Below, in pieces: positions 33,684-41,774 of a stretch of DNA of 64,000 bases. The notes beneath the pieces are model-generated. The model was given only the letters and a program-made list of their open reading frames with translations. It was not told the origin of the DNA and did no database searches. Source of the DNA: Marivita sp030148515 (GTDB lineage Bacteria > Pseudomonadota > Alphaproteobacteria > Rhodobacterales > Rhodobacteraceae); NCBI RefSeq assembly GCF_048006345.1, contig NZ_CP180351.1, forward strand, positions 1,798,001 through 1,862,000, in the 5' to 3' direction. The position numbers and the translations under genes were made by a program. The stretch's first letter is position 1; every line of letters begins with the position of its first letter.

Positions 33684-34932
33684 GGCGGGCCGTCCGACGC
33701 TCCGAGATCTCGGCCAGACGGTCGTAGTCAAGCCGGTCGGAATAGCAAAAAGCATGAAGCGCCAGCAACGCCGCCGACCGTTCCGGGCTTATCGTGCCCC
33801 GTACAAGTCGAAACGGCGCAGCGCGCGCATGCCCGAACTCCGTCTCAAGGGCAGTTTGCACGCCATCGAAATAGGTTGGGTTGGCTCCAAGATGGCCGCT
33901 GATAATGATCATCTCGGGGCCAAGGATCTTGCCCATGCTGTCGATTGCTGGCGCAAGAGCCTTGCCGGCATCCGTTACCAGACCAGCCGTGTCTGCGTCA
34001 TTCAGGACATCGAGAAGATACGAGGCGTAGTCAGACAGACGCGACGTGTCGAATTTCGGCTGATCAAGCTTGCCCAAGCGGGACAGCAGGCCGAAGCCGG
34101 TCGCGTTGAGATTGAGGCAATCGTTGCGCCCACACACGCAGGTCAGTTCCGTTTTCTGCGACCGGATATGACCGATCAAGCCAGAGAACCCCGAGGCACC
34201 GCGCACCACCCTGCTTTCGGAAACGACGCTGGCACCTACGAAGGTCGCCACGTGAACGAGCGAAAACTCGCGGGACGCGCGCGCGGCGCCAAAGCGCATT
34301 TCAGCAGTAGCGATTGCGTTCGCGATGTTCTCGATTTCGACTGGCAAGTCGAGGATCTTGCGAAGCTCATCGCAAAAAGCGCCGTCATCATTTGACCAGC
34401 CGAAATATTCCGACCGGAGGATCTCTCCCTTCTCAGGATTGGTTCGCGCTGACAACGCCACTCCGATGCCGACGATACGCTCGTTATCGATTTCGGTGTC
34501 GTCGATCAGCTCCTTCAGCGCGCGCGCATAGACCTGCGCTGCGCCTTCGACGCTTTCGAAGTTTGGGTTTGTAATCGCACGGGTCGCTTGGATTTCTCCG
34601 GCGGCATCCGAAATCGAGACTTCGGAATGATACGCCGAGACAGTGATCCCAACCGCGTAAAGGCTGGTCGGCACAACCCGCAGGCCGGTCTTGGGACGCC
34701 CTACCCGCTTGCGCTGGTTTCTTGACCAGTTCTCGTCTTCGAATTCCTCAACCAGTCCGACTGCCAAGAGTTCACGGACGATCCGTGTCGCGGCCATCTC
34801 GGAAAAGCCAAGCGCACGCGCCAGGTCTGCCCGACTGACCCCGGGCTGTGCCTCGATCAGGGAAAGTGCCATTCCGCGATGTGAACGGCGGAGGCTGGCT
34901 GGCGTAGATGTGGAGTTCAAATTAATAACCAT
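33676..34932 (-). CDS. ROK-family transcriptional regulator
   Basis: A 418-residue regulator. An N-terminal winged helix (about 15-75, GVSRADLARALGFSEMAATRIV) precedes a ROK domain with the Cys-based zinc site CVCGRNDCLN. That site lacks the second Gly of the usual CxCGxxGC. ROK regulators bind sugars or sugar phosphates or related small molecules. It heads the TRAP-sulfatase-FGE-aminotransferase-ligase unit and overlaps the permease gene, so it is most likely the local repressor. The A/T-rich stretch over its own start (34921-34949) contains TTAATAA twice and may be its operator. Confidence 0.9.
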   Translation of the reverse strand: MVINLNSTSTPASLRRSHRGMALSLIEAQPGVSRADLARALGFSEMAATRIVRELLAVGLVEEFEDENWSRNQRKRVGRPKTGLRVVPTSLYAVGITVSAYHSEVSISDAAGEIQATRAITNPNFESVEGAAQVYARALKELIDDTEIDNERIVGIGVALSARTNPEKGEILRSEYFGWSNDDGAFCDELRKILDLPVEIENIANAIATAEMRFGAARASREFSLVHVATFVGASVVSESRVVRGASGFSGLIGHIRSQKTELTCVCGRNDCLNLNATGFGLLSRLGKLDQPKFDTSRLSDYASYLLDVLNDADTAGLVTDAGKALAPAIDSMGKILGPEMIIISGHLGANPTYFDGVQTALETEFGHARAAPFRLVRGTISPERSAALLALHAFCYSDRLDYDRLAEISERRTARHG

Positions 34933-35234
34933 CAGTTAGTTAATAATAAGCGCGCATCGATTCGGCCAGCAATATTGAACCTGGTGCCGGGTGGGAAACT
35001 GTCTTGCGGCGCTCGACCCGTGTTTTCATGCGCTTGATGCGACGCTGCAGGAAAAGCCGCGGCTCAATCCGCAGGAAACAGTTCAGAAGCTACAACAAGG
35101 TGCCGTTGAGGAAGACCAAGTCACGGCCCTCCGGCTTCGCGGAGCAACCCGGACCCTCTGGGGCATGTCCTTGCGTCTTGGGGTGGTCGCACGATGCGGA
35201 CAACCAAACTCGAAAAGGCTACTCTTTTCGGAGT
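34933..35234. other. Intergenic region, promoter of the ROK unit
   Basis: About 300 bases between the LysR stop and the ROK start, both on the minus strand. The promoter of the long ROK-to-ligase unit should be near 34933-34990, where the sequence turns A/T-rich. The rest is GC-rich with no frame I believe, and no clear terminator for the LysR gene. Confidence 0.4.
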
Positions 35235-36170
35235 TCATGACTCCGCCAGAAACCTCGCAAAGACAGAGATGGCCGTGCCGGCCTGTTTTCCGCGCCAGAG
35301 ATACCCCAGCGGCGCCAAGGGTGTGTTTATGTCGGATTTCAATTCGCACACGCTGCCCTCACCCAACCAGGACGCGGCAACGCTGCGGGGAAGAATGGCC
35401 AGATAGCGCCCGCTTTCGAGCATTTCGCGGGTGAGCTTTGGAATGTGCATCACGATCTGGCATCTCACGCTTTGCGGCCAGCCTGCTTTGACGAAGACCT
35501 CCTCGAACCGGTTGCGCGCAACGGAACCGACATGGTTCATCAACCATTTCCCGGTTCCAAGTTGCGCAAGTGTCGGATGCTTCACCTCGGCCAGCGGATG
35601 GGTCTTGCCGCAAACGACGACCAAGGCATCCTCCACACATCGCTGAAACTCCCAGCCTTCCGGGATCACTTCGGGTTCGCGCGTGCAGATGATGTCGGCC
35701 GTCCCATCCGAAATGCCGTGCAATGGCGTCGTGCTTGACGCCTCCACGATCACCACCTGAATATCGGGATAACGTCTGGCAAAGTCATCAAGTCGTCCAT
35801 GAAGCATGCCGCCAAGGGCTGCTGGACTGCTGGAGATTCGTACCAGTCCACCATGATTGTGCAGACGATTGGCCACAGCTTCGGCCCCGTCACGCAAAGC
35901 ATCAAGGATGCGATGCGCTACCGGAAGCAGGTCTTTGGCCGCCTCGGTGGGTTCGACCCCCCGTGCATGTCTGAAGAAAAGCTCAGTCTCCAGCAATGCT
36001 TCCATCTCGGCCACGATTTGCGTCACGGCAGGCTGGGCCATGTTCAACGCTGTCGCCGTGCGTCGCATGCTGCCCAATTCGATGAGGCGGACGAGCACCA
36101 ACATGTGCCGGACCTTGCCCTTGAGCAGGAGACGGTTCATCAGAATGTTGGCATCGGGCGCGGGCATCAT
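35235..36170 (-). CDS. LysR-family transcriptional regulator
   Basis: A 311-residue LysR regulator. The N-terminal helix-turn-helix (about 30-60) contains GSMRRTATALNMAQPAVTQI, followed by the effector-binding fold with VRISSSPAALGGML and DIICTREPE. The start with two Met codons follows AAAGGCGAT; a Met six codons upstream is possible. It is divergent from the alpha/beta hydrolase at 36287, the standard layout for a LysR protein controlling that gene. It may also serve the esterase/TRAP/DUF3237 genes to the right, which lack another regulator. Confidence 0.9.
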   Translation of the reverse strand: MMPAPDANILMNRLLLKGKVRHMLVLVRLIELGSMRRTATALNMAQPAVTQIVAEMEALLETELFFRHARGVEPTEAAKDLLPVAHRILDALRDGAEAVANRLHNHGGLVRISSSPAALGGMLHGRLDDFARRYPDIQVVIVEASSTTPLHGISDGTADIICTREPEVIPEGWEFQRCVEDALVVVCGKTHPLAEVKHPTLAQLGTGKWLMNHVGSVARNRFEEVFVKAGWPQSVRCQIVMHIPKLTREMLESGRYLAILPRSVAASWLGEGSVCELKSDINTPLAPLGYLWRGKQAGTAISVFARFLAES

Positions 36171-36286
36171 ATCGCCTTTTCGTATCACTAAGTCACATTG
36201 ATTATTTTATCCCTATATCTTGGAACGACTAGAGTTGCGATCAGAGTTTACGCCCCCACAACGCTGACCCGAACCAAGGACGCCAT

Positions 36287-37153
36287 TTGGACATCGCCGA
36301 TATCCCGCCTAAACCCGTGGAATTGCCGACAGGCGCCACGCTGAATTACATCCGCGATGGCGCAGGAGACCCGCTTGTCTTCATACATGGTGCCATGGGT
36401 GATTATCGCTCTTGGCGGCCACAATGGACCCATTTCACCACGCGGTTCGATTGTATCAGTTACAGCCGCAGATACAGTTTTCCGAACCCAAACGAACTGA
36501 CGACACATGATCACAACGCGCTGGTGGATGCGGCTGATCTGGAGGCATTGTTAGACGCCCTGTCACTGGACAGTGCAATCCTCGTCGGAAGCTCTTATGG
36601 CGGGTTCACCGCTTTGGCGATGGCAGCCCGTGCACCTGAACGGGTCAAGGCCGTTGTCTCGGTCGAAGCGCCGATGATGCGCTATGCCGCGCTAACCGAA
36701 GAGGGCACACTGATTTCGGAGGCGTTTCTTGAAAACGCGGCCCGACCGGCGCGCGCAGCATTCATCCGCGGAGACGATGTCGAAGGCGTTCGGCTTTTGA
36801 CCGGCGGTATTTCCGGGCGTGCCCCCGAGGCCATTCCGGCGGCCGTGCTGGATCGGCGCATGACGAATGTCCGCGCGGCCCGCAGCTTGGCCTTGTCCGA
36901 TGACGAGTTCCCTTGGATCGAGCCGGAGCGGCTTGCCGCCTTGCAGATGCCGATCCTGCTGATGTCAGGTGCCGAAACCGCGCCGGTTCATGCGGCGATC
37001 TTCAGGAACCTCTGCACGGCAATGCCACAGGCAAAGGTCCGGATCATCCCGCGAAGCGGCCATTCGGTATCGCAGGAGCAAGCCGAACAGTTCAACAGCG
37101 AAGTGATGGCGTTCCTCGCCGAAAACCGCCTGCTCGCGCAGGCTCTCGCCTGA
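36287..37153 (+). CDS. Alpha/beta hydrolase
   Basis: A 288-residue alpha/beta hydrolase of the soluble esterase/lactonase type. Features are the oxyanion region VFIHGAMGDYRSW (about 31-43), nucleophile elbow VGSSYGGFTA (Ser near 105) and the catalytic His in RSGHSVSQE. The start is TTG, placed 7 nt after AAGGA; no in-frame ATG lies nearby. It is divergent from the LysR gene, its probable regulator. 3-oxoadipate enol-lactonase-like or ester hydrolase activity is possible, but the substrate is not evident. Confidence 0.85.
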   Translation: MDIADIPPKPVELPTGATLNYIRDGAGDPLVFIHGAMGDYRSWRPQWTHFTTRFDCISYSRRYSFPNPNELTTHDHNALVDAADLEALLDALSLDSAILVGSSYGGFTALAMAARAPERVKAVVSVEAPMMRYAALTEEGTLISEAFLENAARPARAAFIRGDDVEGVRLLTGGISGRAPEAIPAAVLDRRMTNVRAARSLALSDDEFPWIEPERLAALQMPILLMSGAETAPVHAAIFRNLCTAMPQAKVRIIPRSGHSVSQEQAEQFNSEVMAFLAENRLLAQALA

Positions 37154-37164
37154 CGTTTCCGTCT

Positions 37165-38031
37165 TCAGCGATCAGGTATCAGGATCGGGCGCAGGAAGTC
37201 GACCACCTCTGGAACCACGGCCTCAAAGCCATCGCCTCCGTGTCCGCCACCTGCAACGATCCGGAGCGAAACATCCGTGCCATGCGCTTGCAAGGTTTCC
37301 ATCAACCTGACGCTTTGCAGCGGCGAGACCACTTGGTCTGCATCCCCATGCACCAGAAAGAATGGCGGAAGAGGTACATCTTTTTCCAGTGCGGCAAGCG
37401 CCCGTTCAGGGCTGGCTGCATCTGCCGCTTCGGGATTTTCCGGCACCGGAACCCCGATCAACTGGCTTTCCGGCGACGGCTCCGGGAACCGTTCGTTCGC
37501 GCCCGGGACATCATCGTTTGCGCGGTCTTCCGTCAATTGCGAGAGGTTGGACGGCGCATACCACGACACCACCGCATCGACCTCGATTGCGTCGCTTTCG
37601 AGGTCGACCAAAGCAGACCACAAGGCAAGATGCGCGCCGGATGATTGCCCCCACACAGCAAGGTGGTCCGTGTCTATTCCGAGTTCTGTGCCGTTCTCGG
37701 TGAGAAAGCGCAGAGCGGCCAAAACGTCTTCGCGCTGGGCTGGCCAAAGGGCCTCGCTTGAATAGGTGTGATTGATCGACGCCACGGCGATGCCCGCACC
37801 GGTCAGCGCCTCAATCCGGCCATAGAGTTCGATCTGCGACTTGTCATTACGGAACCAGCGCCCGCCATGGATGAACATGACTACAGGGGCGGCACCTTCG
37901 CCTGCGGGCAAGTAAAGATCCAAGGTATTTCTGTCACGCGGACCGTATGCAAGATCCCGCTCTACGGATTGGGCCGACAGGCTGGAGGCCAGACCAAGAG
38001 CCAGGATGGATGTCATGATAAAGCGTTTCAT
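37165..38031 (-). CDS. Exported alpha/beta hydrolase (esterase/lipase, HGG type)
   Basis: A 288-residue esterase of the BD-FAE/hormone-sensitive-lipase type. It has a signal peptide (MKRFIMTSILALGLASSLSA), an HGG oxyanion motif FIHGGRWFRND, the nucleophile elbow GQSSGAHLALW (Ser near 131) and a C-terminal His in GGGHGGDGFE, with the Asp in HGDADQVVSP. Export means it could release an acid from an ester in the periplasm for uptake by the TRAP system that precedes it in the same orientation (dctM ends 25 nt before its start). This coupling is inference. Confidence 0.87.
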   Translation of the reverse strand: MKRFIMTSILALGLASSLSAQSVERDLAYGPRDRNTLDLYLPAGEGAAPVVMFIHGGRWFRNDKSQIELYGRIEALTGAGIAVASINHTYSSEALWPAQREDVLAALRFLTENGTELGIDTDHLAVWGQSSGAHLALWSALVDLESDAIEVDAVVSWYAPSNLSQLTEDRANDDVPGANERFPEPSPESQLIGVPVPENPEAADAASPERALAALEKDVPLPPFFLVHGDADQVVSPLQSVRLMETLQAHGTDVSLRIVAGGGHGGDGFEAVVPEVVDFLRPILIPDR

Positions 38032-38056
38032 ATCAGTCTCCTAAAGCGTTCCAAGG

Positions 38057-39349
38057 CTATCCGCCTTGGCCCAAAACAAGGTTCGGCAGCCATGTCGACA
38101 GGGCGGGGATGAATGTCACCATCATCAAGAGACATAGCATTATGAGAAAGAACGGCACGGTGCCGCGCAAGACCTCGCTGACGGGGCGTCCGGTGACGTT
38201 TGACATCACGAACAGGTTCAGCCCGATTGGCGGAGACAAGAGGGCCAGTTCGATATTGATCACCATCACCACTGCGAAATGGGTCATGTCGATCCCCATG
38301 TCGCGCACGACAAGCGAGACCACGGGCAGCACAATCAGGATGATTGCGACCCCTTCCAGGAACATTCCCAGGATCAGCAGACAGGCATTGAGGATCAGCA
38401 GGAATTGCCACGGCTTAAGATCGCTTTCGATGATCGTACGGGCAAAATCCTGCGGGACGCCGGACTTTATGATCCAGGCCGAGACAAGCGTGGCGCCCAT
38501 GATGATCAGGATGATAACGGATGTCCGGTCGACCGCGTCGGTCAACATCTTCGGAATGTCGCGCAGCCGCGCCGAGCGGTAGACAAACAGCACCGCGATC
38601 AGCGCACAGAGCACACCCAGAACCGCCGCCTCCGTCAGGGTGACAAACCCGCCATAGATGCCCCCGAGAACAACGATCGGGATCATGTAGGCCGGGATCG
38701 CGTGCAGGTTCGTGGACAGAAACTCCCGCCCCGACACCATCGGTTCCGCCCTGCCCCCGACACGATCGGCAACAAAAAAGACATAGAGCGCAAAAAGACC
38801 AGCCTGCATCAATCCGGGGATCACGCCGCCAAGGAACAGGCGCGGAATGCTTTCTTCGGCGATCAGTCCGAAAAGGATCATCGGCAGCGAGGGCGGGATG
38901 AGTATCCCAAGTGTGCCCGCTGCCGCCGTCAACCCCATGGCAAAGCTGGGTTTATAGCCCCGTTCGACCATCATGGGCACAAGCAGCGTGCCCATCGCCA
39001 TGGTCGTGGCCGCAGACGACCCTGTGATTGCGGCGAACACTGCCGTGGCGGCAATGCCCGACATGGCCAACCCTCCCCTCACCCAGCCAATCCACGCCAG
39101 AGCCGCGTTGAAGAGAACCCGCGCAAGTCCACCCCCCTGCATCAGCACGGCGGCAAGAATGAAGAACGGAACCGAGATCAGGATGGGAGATTGCAGGTGG
39201 TCGAGGACATGTTGTCCCAGACCGGCGACCGTACGCCCTTCGGCAACCAGCAAGGTCGAGGCTACGCCCATCAGAACGAGGTAGATCGGTATGCCGAGTG
39301 CGAGAAACAGGATCACGGCGCCAAGACCGATGACGATGAGGCTGCCCAT
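38057..39349 (-). CDS. TRAP transporter large permease (DctM)
   Basis: A 430-residue DctM-type permease with about twelve hydrophobic segments. Family stretches include TGSSAATTMAMGTLLVP, GTLGILIPPSLPMILFG and LSPPIGLNLFVMSNV. It lies 12 nt after dctQ and 25 nt before the exported esterase gene, completing a dctPQM set at 38057-40875. The substrate is unknown; the nearby hydrolases suggest a carboxylic acid released from an ester. Confidence 0.92.
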   Translation of the reverse strand: MGSLIVIGLGAVILFLALGIPIYLVLMGVASTLLVAEGRTVAGLGQHVLDHLQSPILISVPFFILAAVLMQGGGLARVLFNAALAWIGWVRGGLAMSGIAATAVFAAITGSSAATTMAMGTLLVPMMVERGYKPSFAMGLTAAAGTLGILIPPSLPMILFGLIAEESIPRLFLGGVIPGLMQAGLFALYVFFVADRVGGRAEPMVSGREFLSTNLHAIPAYMIPIVVLGGIYGGFVTLTEAAVLGVLCALIAVLFVYRSARLRDIPKMLTDAVDRTSVIILIIMGATLVSAWIIKSGVPQDFARTIIESDLKPWQFLLILNACLLILGMFLEGVAIILIVLPVVSLVVRDMGIDMTHFAVVMVINIELALLSPPIGLNLFVMSNVTGRPVSEVLRGTVPFFLIMLCLLMMVTFIPALSTWLPNLVLGQGG

Positions 39350-39361
39350 CTTTGTGCGTTC

Positions 39362-39865
39362 CTAATGGGATTGTGACTGCCGGACACTTTGCCCCGAAAA
39401 GAGCAGCAATCGCAGTCTTTCAAGGATGAAGATCAGGTGAACAGTGAAAGAGACACTCAAGGCCAGATAGAAAACCCAGAATGGCAAGCGCAGGGTGCTT
39501 TCGGTGCGTTCGTCCCAAAGGATCGCCTCCTGCACAACGATCCAGCCCGAGTAGATGAAGAACACCGCAACCACGACCGCAAAGATCAACGCCAGCACCT
39601 CGGCAGCGACCTGAACCTTGGGGCCGAACATGTTGAAAAGGAAATCCACCCGGATATGTTGCGCGCGTTTTTCGATCCGGGCGACCCCGAGAAGGATCGC
39701 CCAAACCAGAAGAAAGACGCAGACCTCAAAGACCCAGTTCGGCTGCAGGGACGGTGCAAGATAGCGTGCACCGACATTGAAGGTCAGCAGGACGAAACAG
39801 ATCGCGATCGCTGCGGCTGCAATCCAGCCGATCAGATCGTCGAGGAATGCGATCAGGCAACTCAC
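39362..39865 (-). CDS. TRAP transporter small permease (DctQ)
   Basis: A 167-residue DctQ protein with four hydrophobic segments (about 10-30, 45-65, 85-108, 125-148) and the family pattern VFLLVWAILLGVARIEKRAQHIRVD. It overlaps the dctP gene by four bases (ATGA). Unlike most of the other binding-protein genes in this window, no hairpin separates dctP from the permease here. Confidence 0.9.
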   Translation of the reverse strand: MSCLIAFLDDLIGWIAAAAIAICFVLLTFNVGARYLAPSLQPNWVFEVCVFLLVWAILLGVARIEKRAQHIRVDFLFNMFGPKVQVAAEVLALIFAVVVAVFFIYSGWIVVQEAILWDERTESTLRLPFWVFYLALSVSFTVHLIFILERLRLLLFSGQSVRQSQSH

Positions 39866-40875
39866 TTCACGGCGGCCTCGGCCAAGCCGACGATCTCGGC
39901 GGAGAGCTCGTATTTCGAGACAACGTCCTGCTGTTGCGGCATCATCTGTTCGCGCATGGCTTGTGCGGACTCTGCCGAGGCATCCGAGATCTTGACGCCC
40001 AGAGCTTCCAGTGTCGCACGGTATTCTCCATCAAGCGCAATCGCTTCCGCGCGCTGCGCCACCACGTTTTCGTTCCAGACTTCGGTGAACAACGCCTTTT
40101 CGTCCTCGGTCAGGCTGTCCCAGTATTTCTGGCTGACAATCGGCACAAGAAAGCCAACGATACCCTGATCCCAGAACCCGTAACGCACGCCGACATCGGT
40201 CAGTTTCTGCTGCACCACGGATTCAATCGACCCCATTGTCGCATCCACCGTGCCTTGCTGCAGCGCCAAAGGCATATCCGAACCGGGCATGACCACGGGA
40301 ACACCACCCATGCCCTCGACCCGTGCCGCGGGCGCGGCACCACCGGGAATGCGGACCTGCATACCGACGAATTCCTCGAAATTCGTCAGGGGTTTGGCCG
40401 TGGACCAGTAGTACACCCGTCCGAGCAACGGCCAGTGACCGGGAACGACAACACCCATCTTGGCCTCTAGCATCTTGTTGAGTTCCGTCCCGAGCGGCCC
40501 GTCCAGCATCGCCGCGCGCGCGTCTTCCGTCATGCCGTTGAGGATCGGCAGATCGAGCACGTTGATGTTGGCCTCGATCCGGCTCAGATAGGGCGACGGC
40601 ACGATAGCCATGCCCACATCTCCCCGTGCCACCGCTTTGGACACATCCCGCGCGTTGTAAAGCTGGCTGGAGTCGAACACCTTGCCCGTCAGCGCGCCCC
40701 CCGACCGTTCTTCCAAAGCCGCCACGAAATCCGTCATCGTGGTCGTTTGCATGTGATGCGGCGGCGTTGCTGTCGAGATGACCAGTTCATCGGCAGCAAG
40801 TGCTGGTTTCGCCAAGAAAGCCGATAGAACGGCAGCGGCGCAAAACGCCAGTCCAGAGCGACGTGTCGCAAGCAT
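39862..40875 (-). CDS. TRAP transporter solute-binding protein (DctP)
   Basis: A 337-residue DctP-type periplasmic binding protein. The signal peptide covers about residues 1-27 (SGLAFCAAAVLSAFLAKPALA). Recognisable parts are SSQLYNARDVSKAVARGDVGM, EEFVGMQVRIPGG with the ligand-contact Arg, and ALQQGTVDATMGSIESV. It is the first gene of this TRAP unit and divergent from the DUF3237 gene, sharing the 40876-40997 control region. Confidence 0.92.
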   Translation of the reverse strand: MLATRRSGLAFCAAAVLSAFLAKPALAADELVISTATPPHHMQTTTMTDFVAALEERSGGALTGKVFDSSQLYNARDVSKAVARGDVGMAIVPSPYLSRIEANINVLDLPILNGMTEDARAAMLDGPLGTELNKMLEAKMGVVVPGHWPLLGRVYYWSTAKPLTNFEEFVGMQVRIPGGAAPAARVEGMGGVPVVMPGSDMPLALQQGTVDATMGSIESVVQQKLTDVGVRYGFWDQGIVGFLVPIVSQKYWDSLTEDEKALFTEVWNENVVAQRAEAIALDGEYRATLEALGVKISDASAESAQAMREQMMPQQQDVVSKYELSAEIVGLAEAAVK

Positions 40876-40931
40876 TTCAATTCCTCCCTGTCGCGTTTCA
40901 TATACGCTTGCCTGAAATGCTATCTGCGACC

Positions 40932-40947
40932 ATTATAAGAGTATAAT
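40932..40947. promoter_or_regulatory. ATTATA-AGAG-TATAAT dyad in a divergent promoter
   Basis: A perfect 6-bp inverted repeat with a 4-nt spacer, between the dctP and DUF3237 starts. It could be an operator. Each arm also reads TATAAT in the outward direction, but no good -35 hexamer is present at the right distance on either strand. Confidence 0.4.
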
Positions 40948-40997
40948 AAGTCTCTCGGCTTAGCGATCTGACATCCATATCACTGTCAGAGCATAAA

Positions 40998-41498
40998 ATG
41001 GAGGTCCGATTGCCCCCGCACTCTGTGGATGATGCGCGACTTCTGAACGACATGGAGCCGCAAAAACCGGAACTCTCATTGGTCTGGCGTGCCGTGGTCG
41101 AGGTGGGCGAAGGTATCGACCTTGGACCGGCGCGTGGCGGACACCGTTTTCTTGTACCTATCACCGGGGGCCGCTTTTATGCCGGTCCTGCAGGCGCAGG
41201 TCTGAGCGGAACCGTACTCCCCGGCGGAGCGGATCGACAGTTCTTGCGTTCGGATGGGATCAAGGAACTGGACGCGCTCTACGAGATGAAATGCGAGGAC
41301 GGCACAATCATCACCGTGCGCAATCGCGTGATCGTGGACCCAACCGTCCAGCCCAACCGGTATGCCATGTCGGTGATCGATGCTACGGCGGAGGCTGGGA
41401 AATTCGACTGGCTGAATCGCCGAATCCTTTTGGGTACGTTGACTTCGGCACGCCCGGCCCGCGCTTGCGTCGTGATAGGCGCTTGGCTGGCCGCGTGA
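40998..41498 (+). CDS. DUF3237 family protein
   Basis: A 166-residue protein of DUF3237, a small beta-barrel family of unknown function often found near aromatic or carboxylic acid catabolic genes. Visible family features are VVEVGEGIDLGPARGGHRFLV-like opening strands, ITGGRFYAGP, VLPGGADRQ and the C-terminal FDWLNRRILLGTL. No signal peptide is seen. It is divergent from the TRAP dctP gene, which suggests it works on the imported compound. The ribosome binding site is weak. Confidence 0.82.
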   Translation: MEVRLPPHSVDDARLLNDMEPQKPELSLVWRAVVEVGEGIDLGPARGGHRFLVPITGGRFYAGPAGAGLSGTVLPGGADRQFLRSDGIKELDALYEMKCEDGTIITVRNRVIVDPTVQPNRYAMSVIDATAEAGKFDWLNRRILLGTLTSARPARACVVIGAWLAA

Positions 41499-41774
41499 GT
41501 GACGCATTTCGCTCAAGCCTTGCACGGGATTGATGCTTGCTCCCCGTGCCTGTTGATCCTGTTGCCCGAGGCTCATCACGCGTTGGCTCATGTCATCCCA
41601 ACATTTAATGTGTTTGGTTCAAAAAGGCGAAAGCGGGCACCGAACAGCGGAGCTGTGCTCAGAACACTCGGGTTGTGAAATGCGAAGCGCAGTCACTCAG
41701 TCTTTGACAAGACCAAGCACGAAAGCGCGAGGTGATGCGAAATCACGCTAACGAAACGTGAGCGGGCTGTACGC
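41499..41774. other. Intergenic region between convergent genes
   Basis: About 275 bases between the ends of the DUF3237 gene and the malonyl-CoA synthetase gene. No believable gene and no clear hairpin-plus-T-run terminator is visible. Confidence 0.4.

Noticed and set aside
34991..35434. Plus-strand frame of 147 codons between the ROK and LysR genes
   Set aside because: It runs into the LysR gene in antisense, has no ribosome binding site and no recognisable domain.
40908..40960. Back-to-back sigma-70 promoters around the TATAAT dyad
   Set aside because: No reasonable -35 hexamer lies 16-18 nt from either TATAAT, so I report only the dyad.
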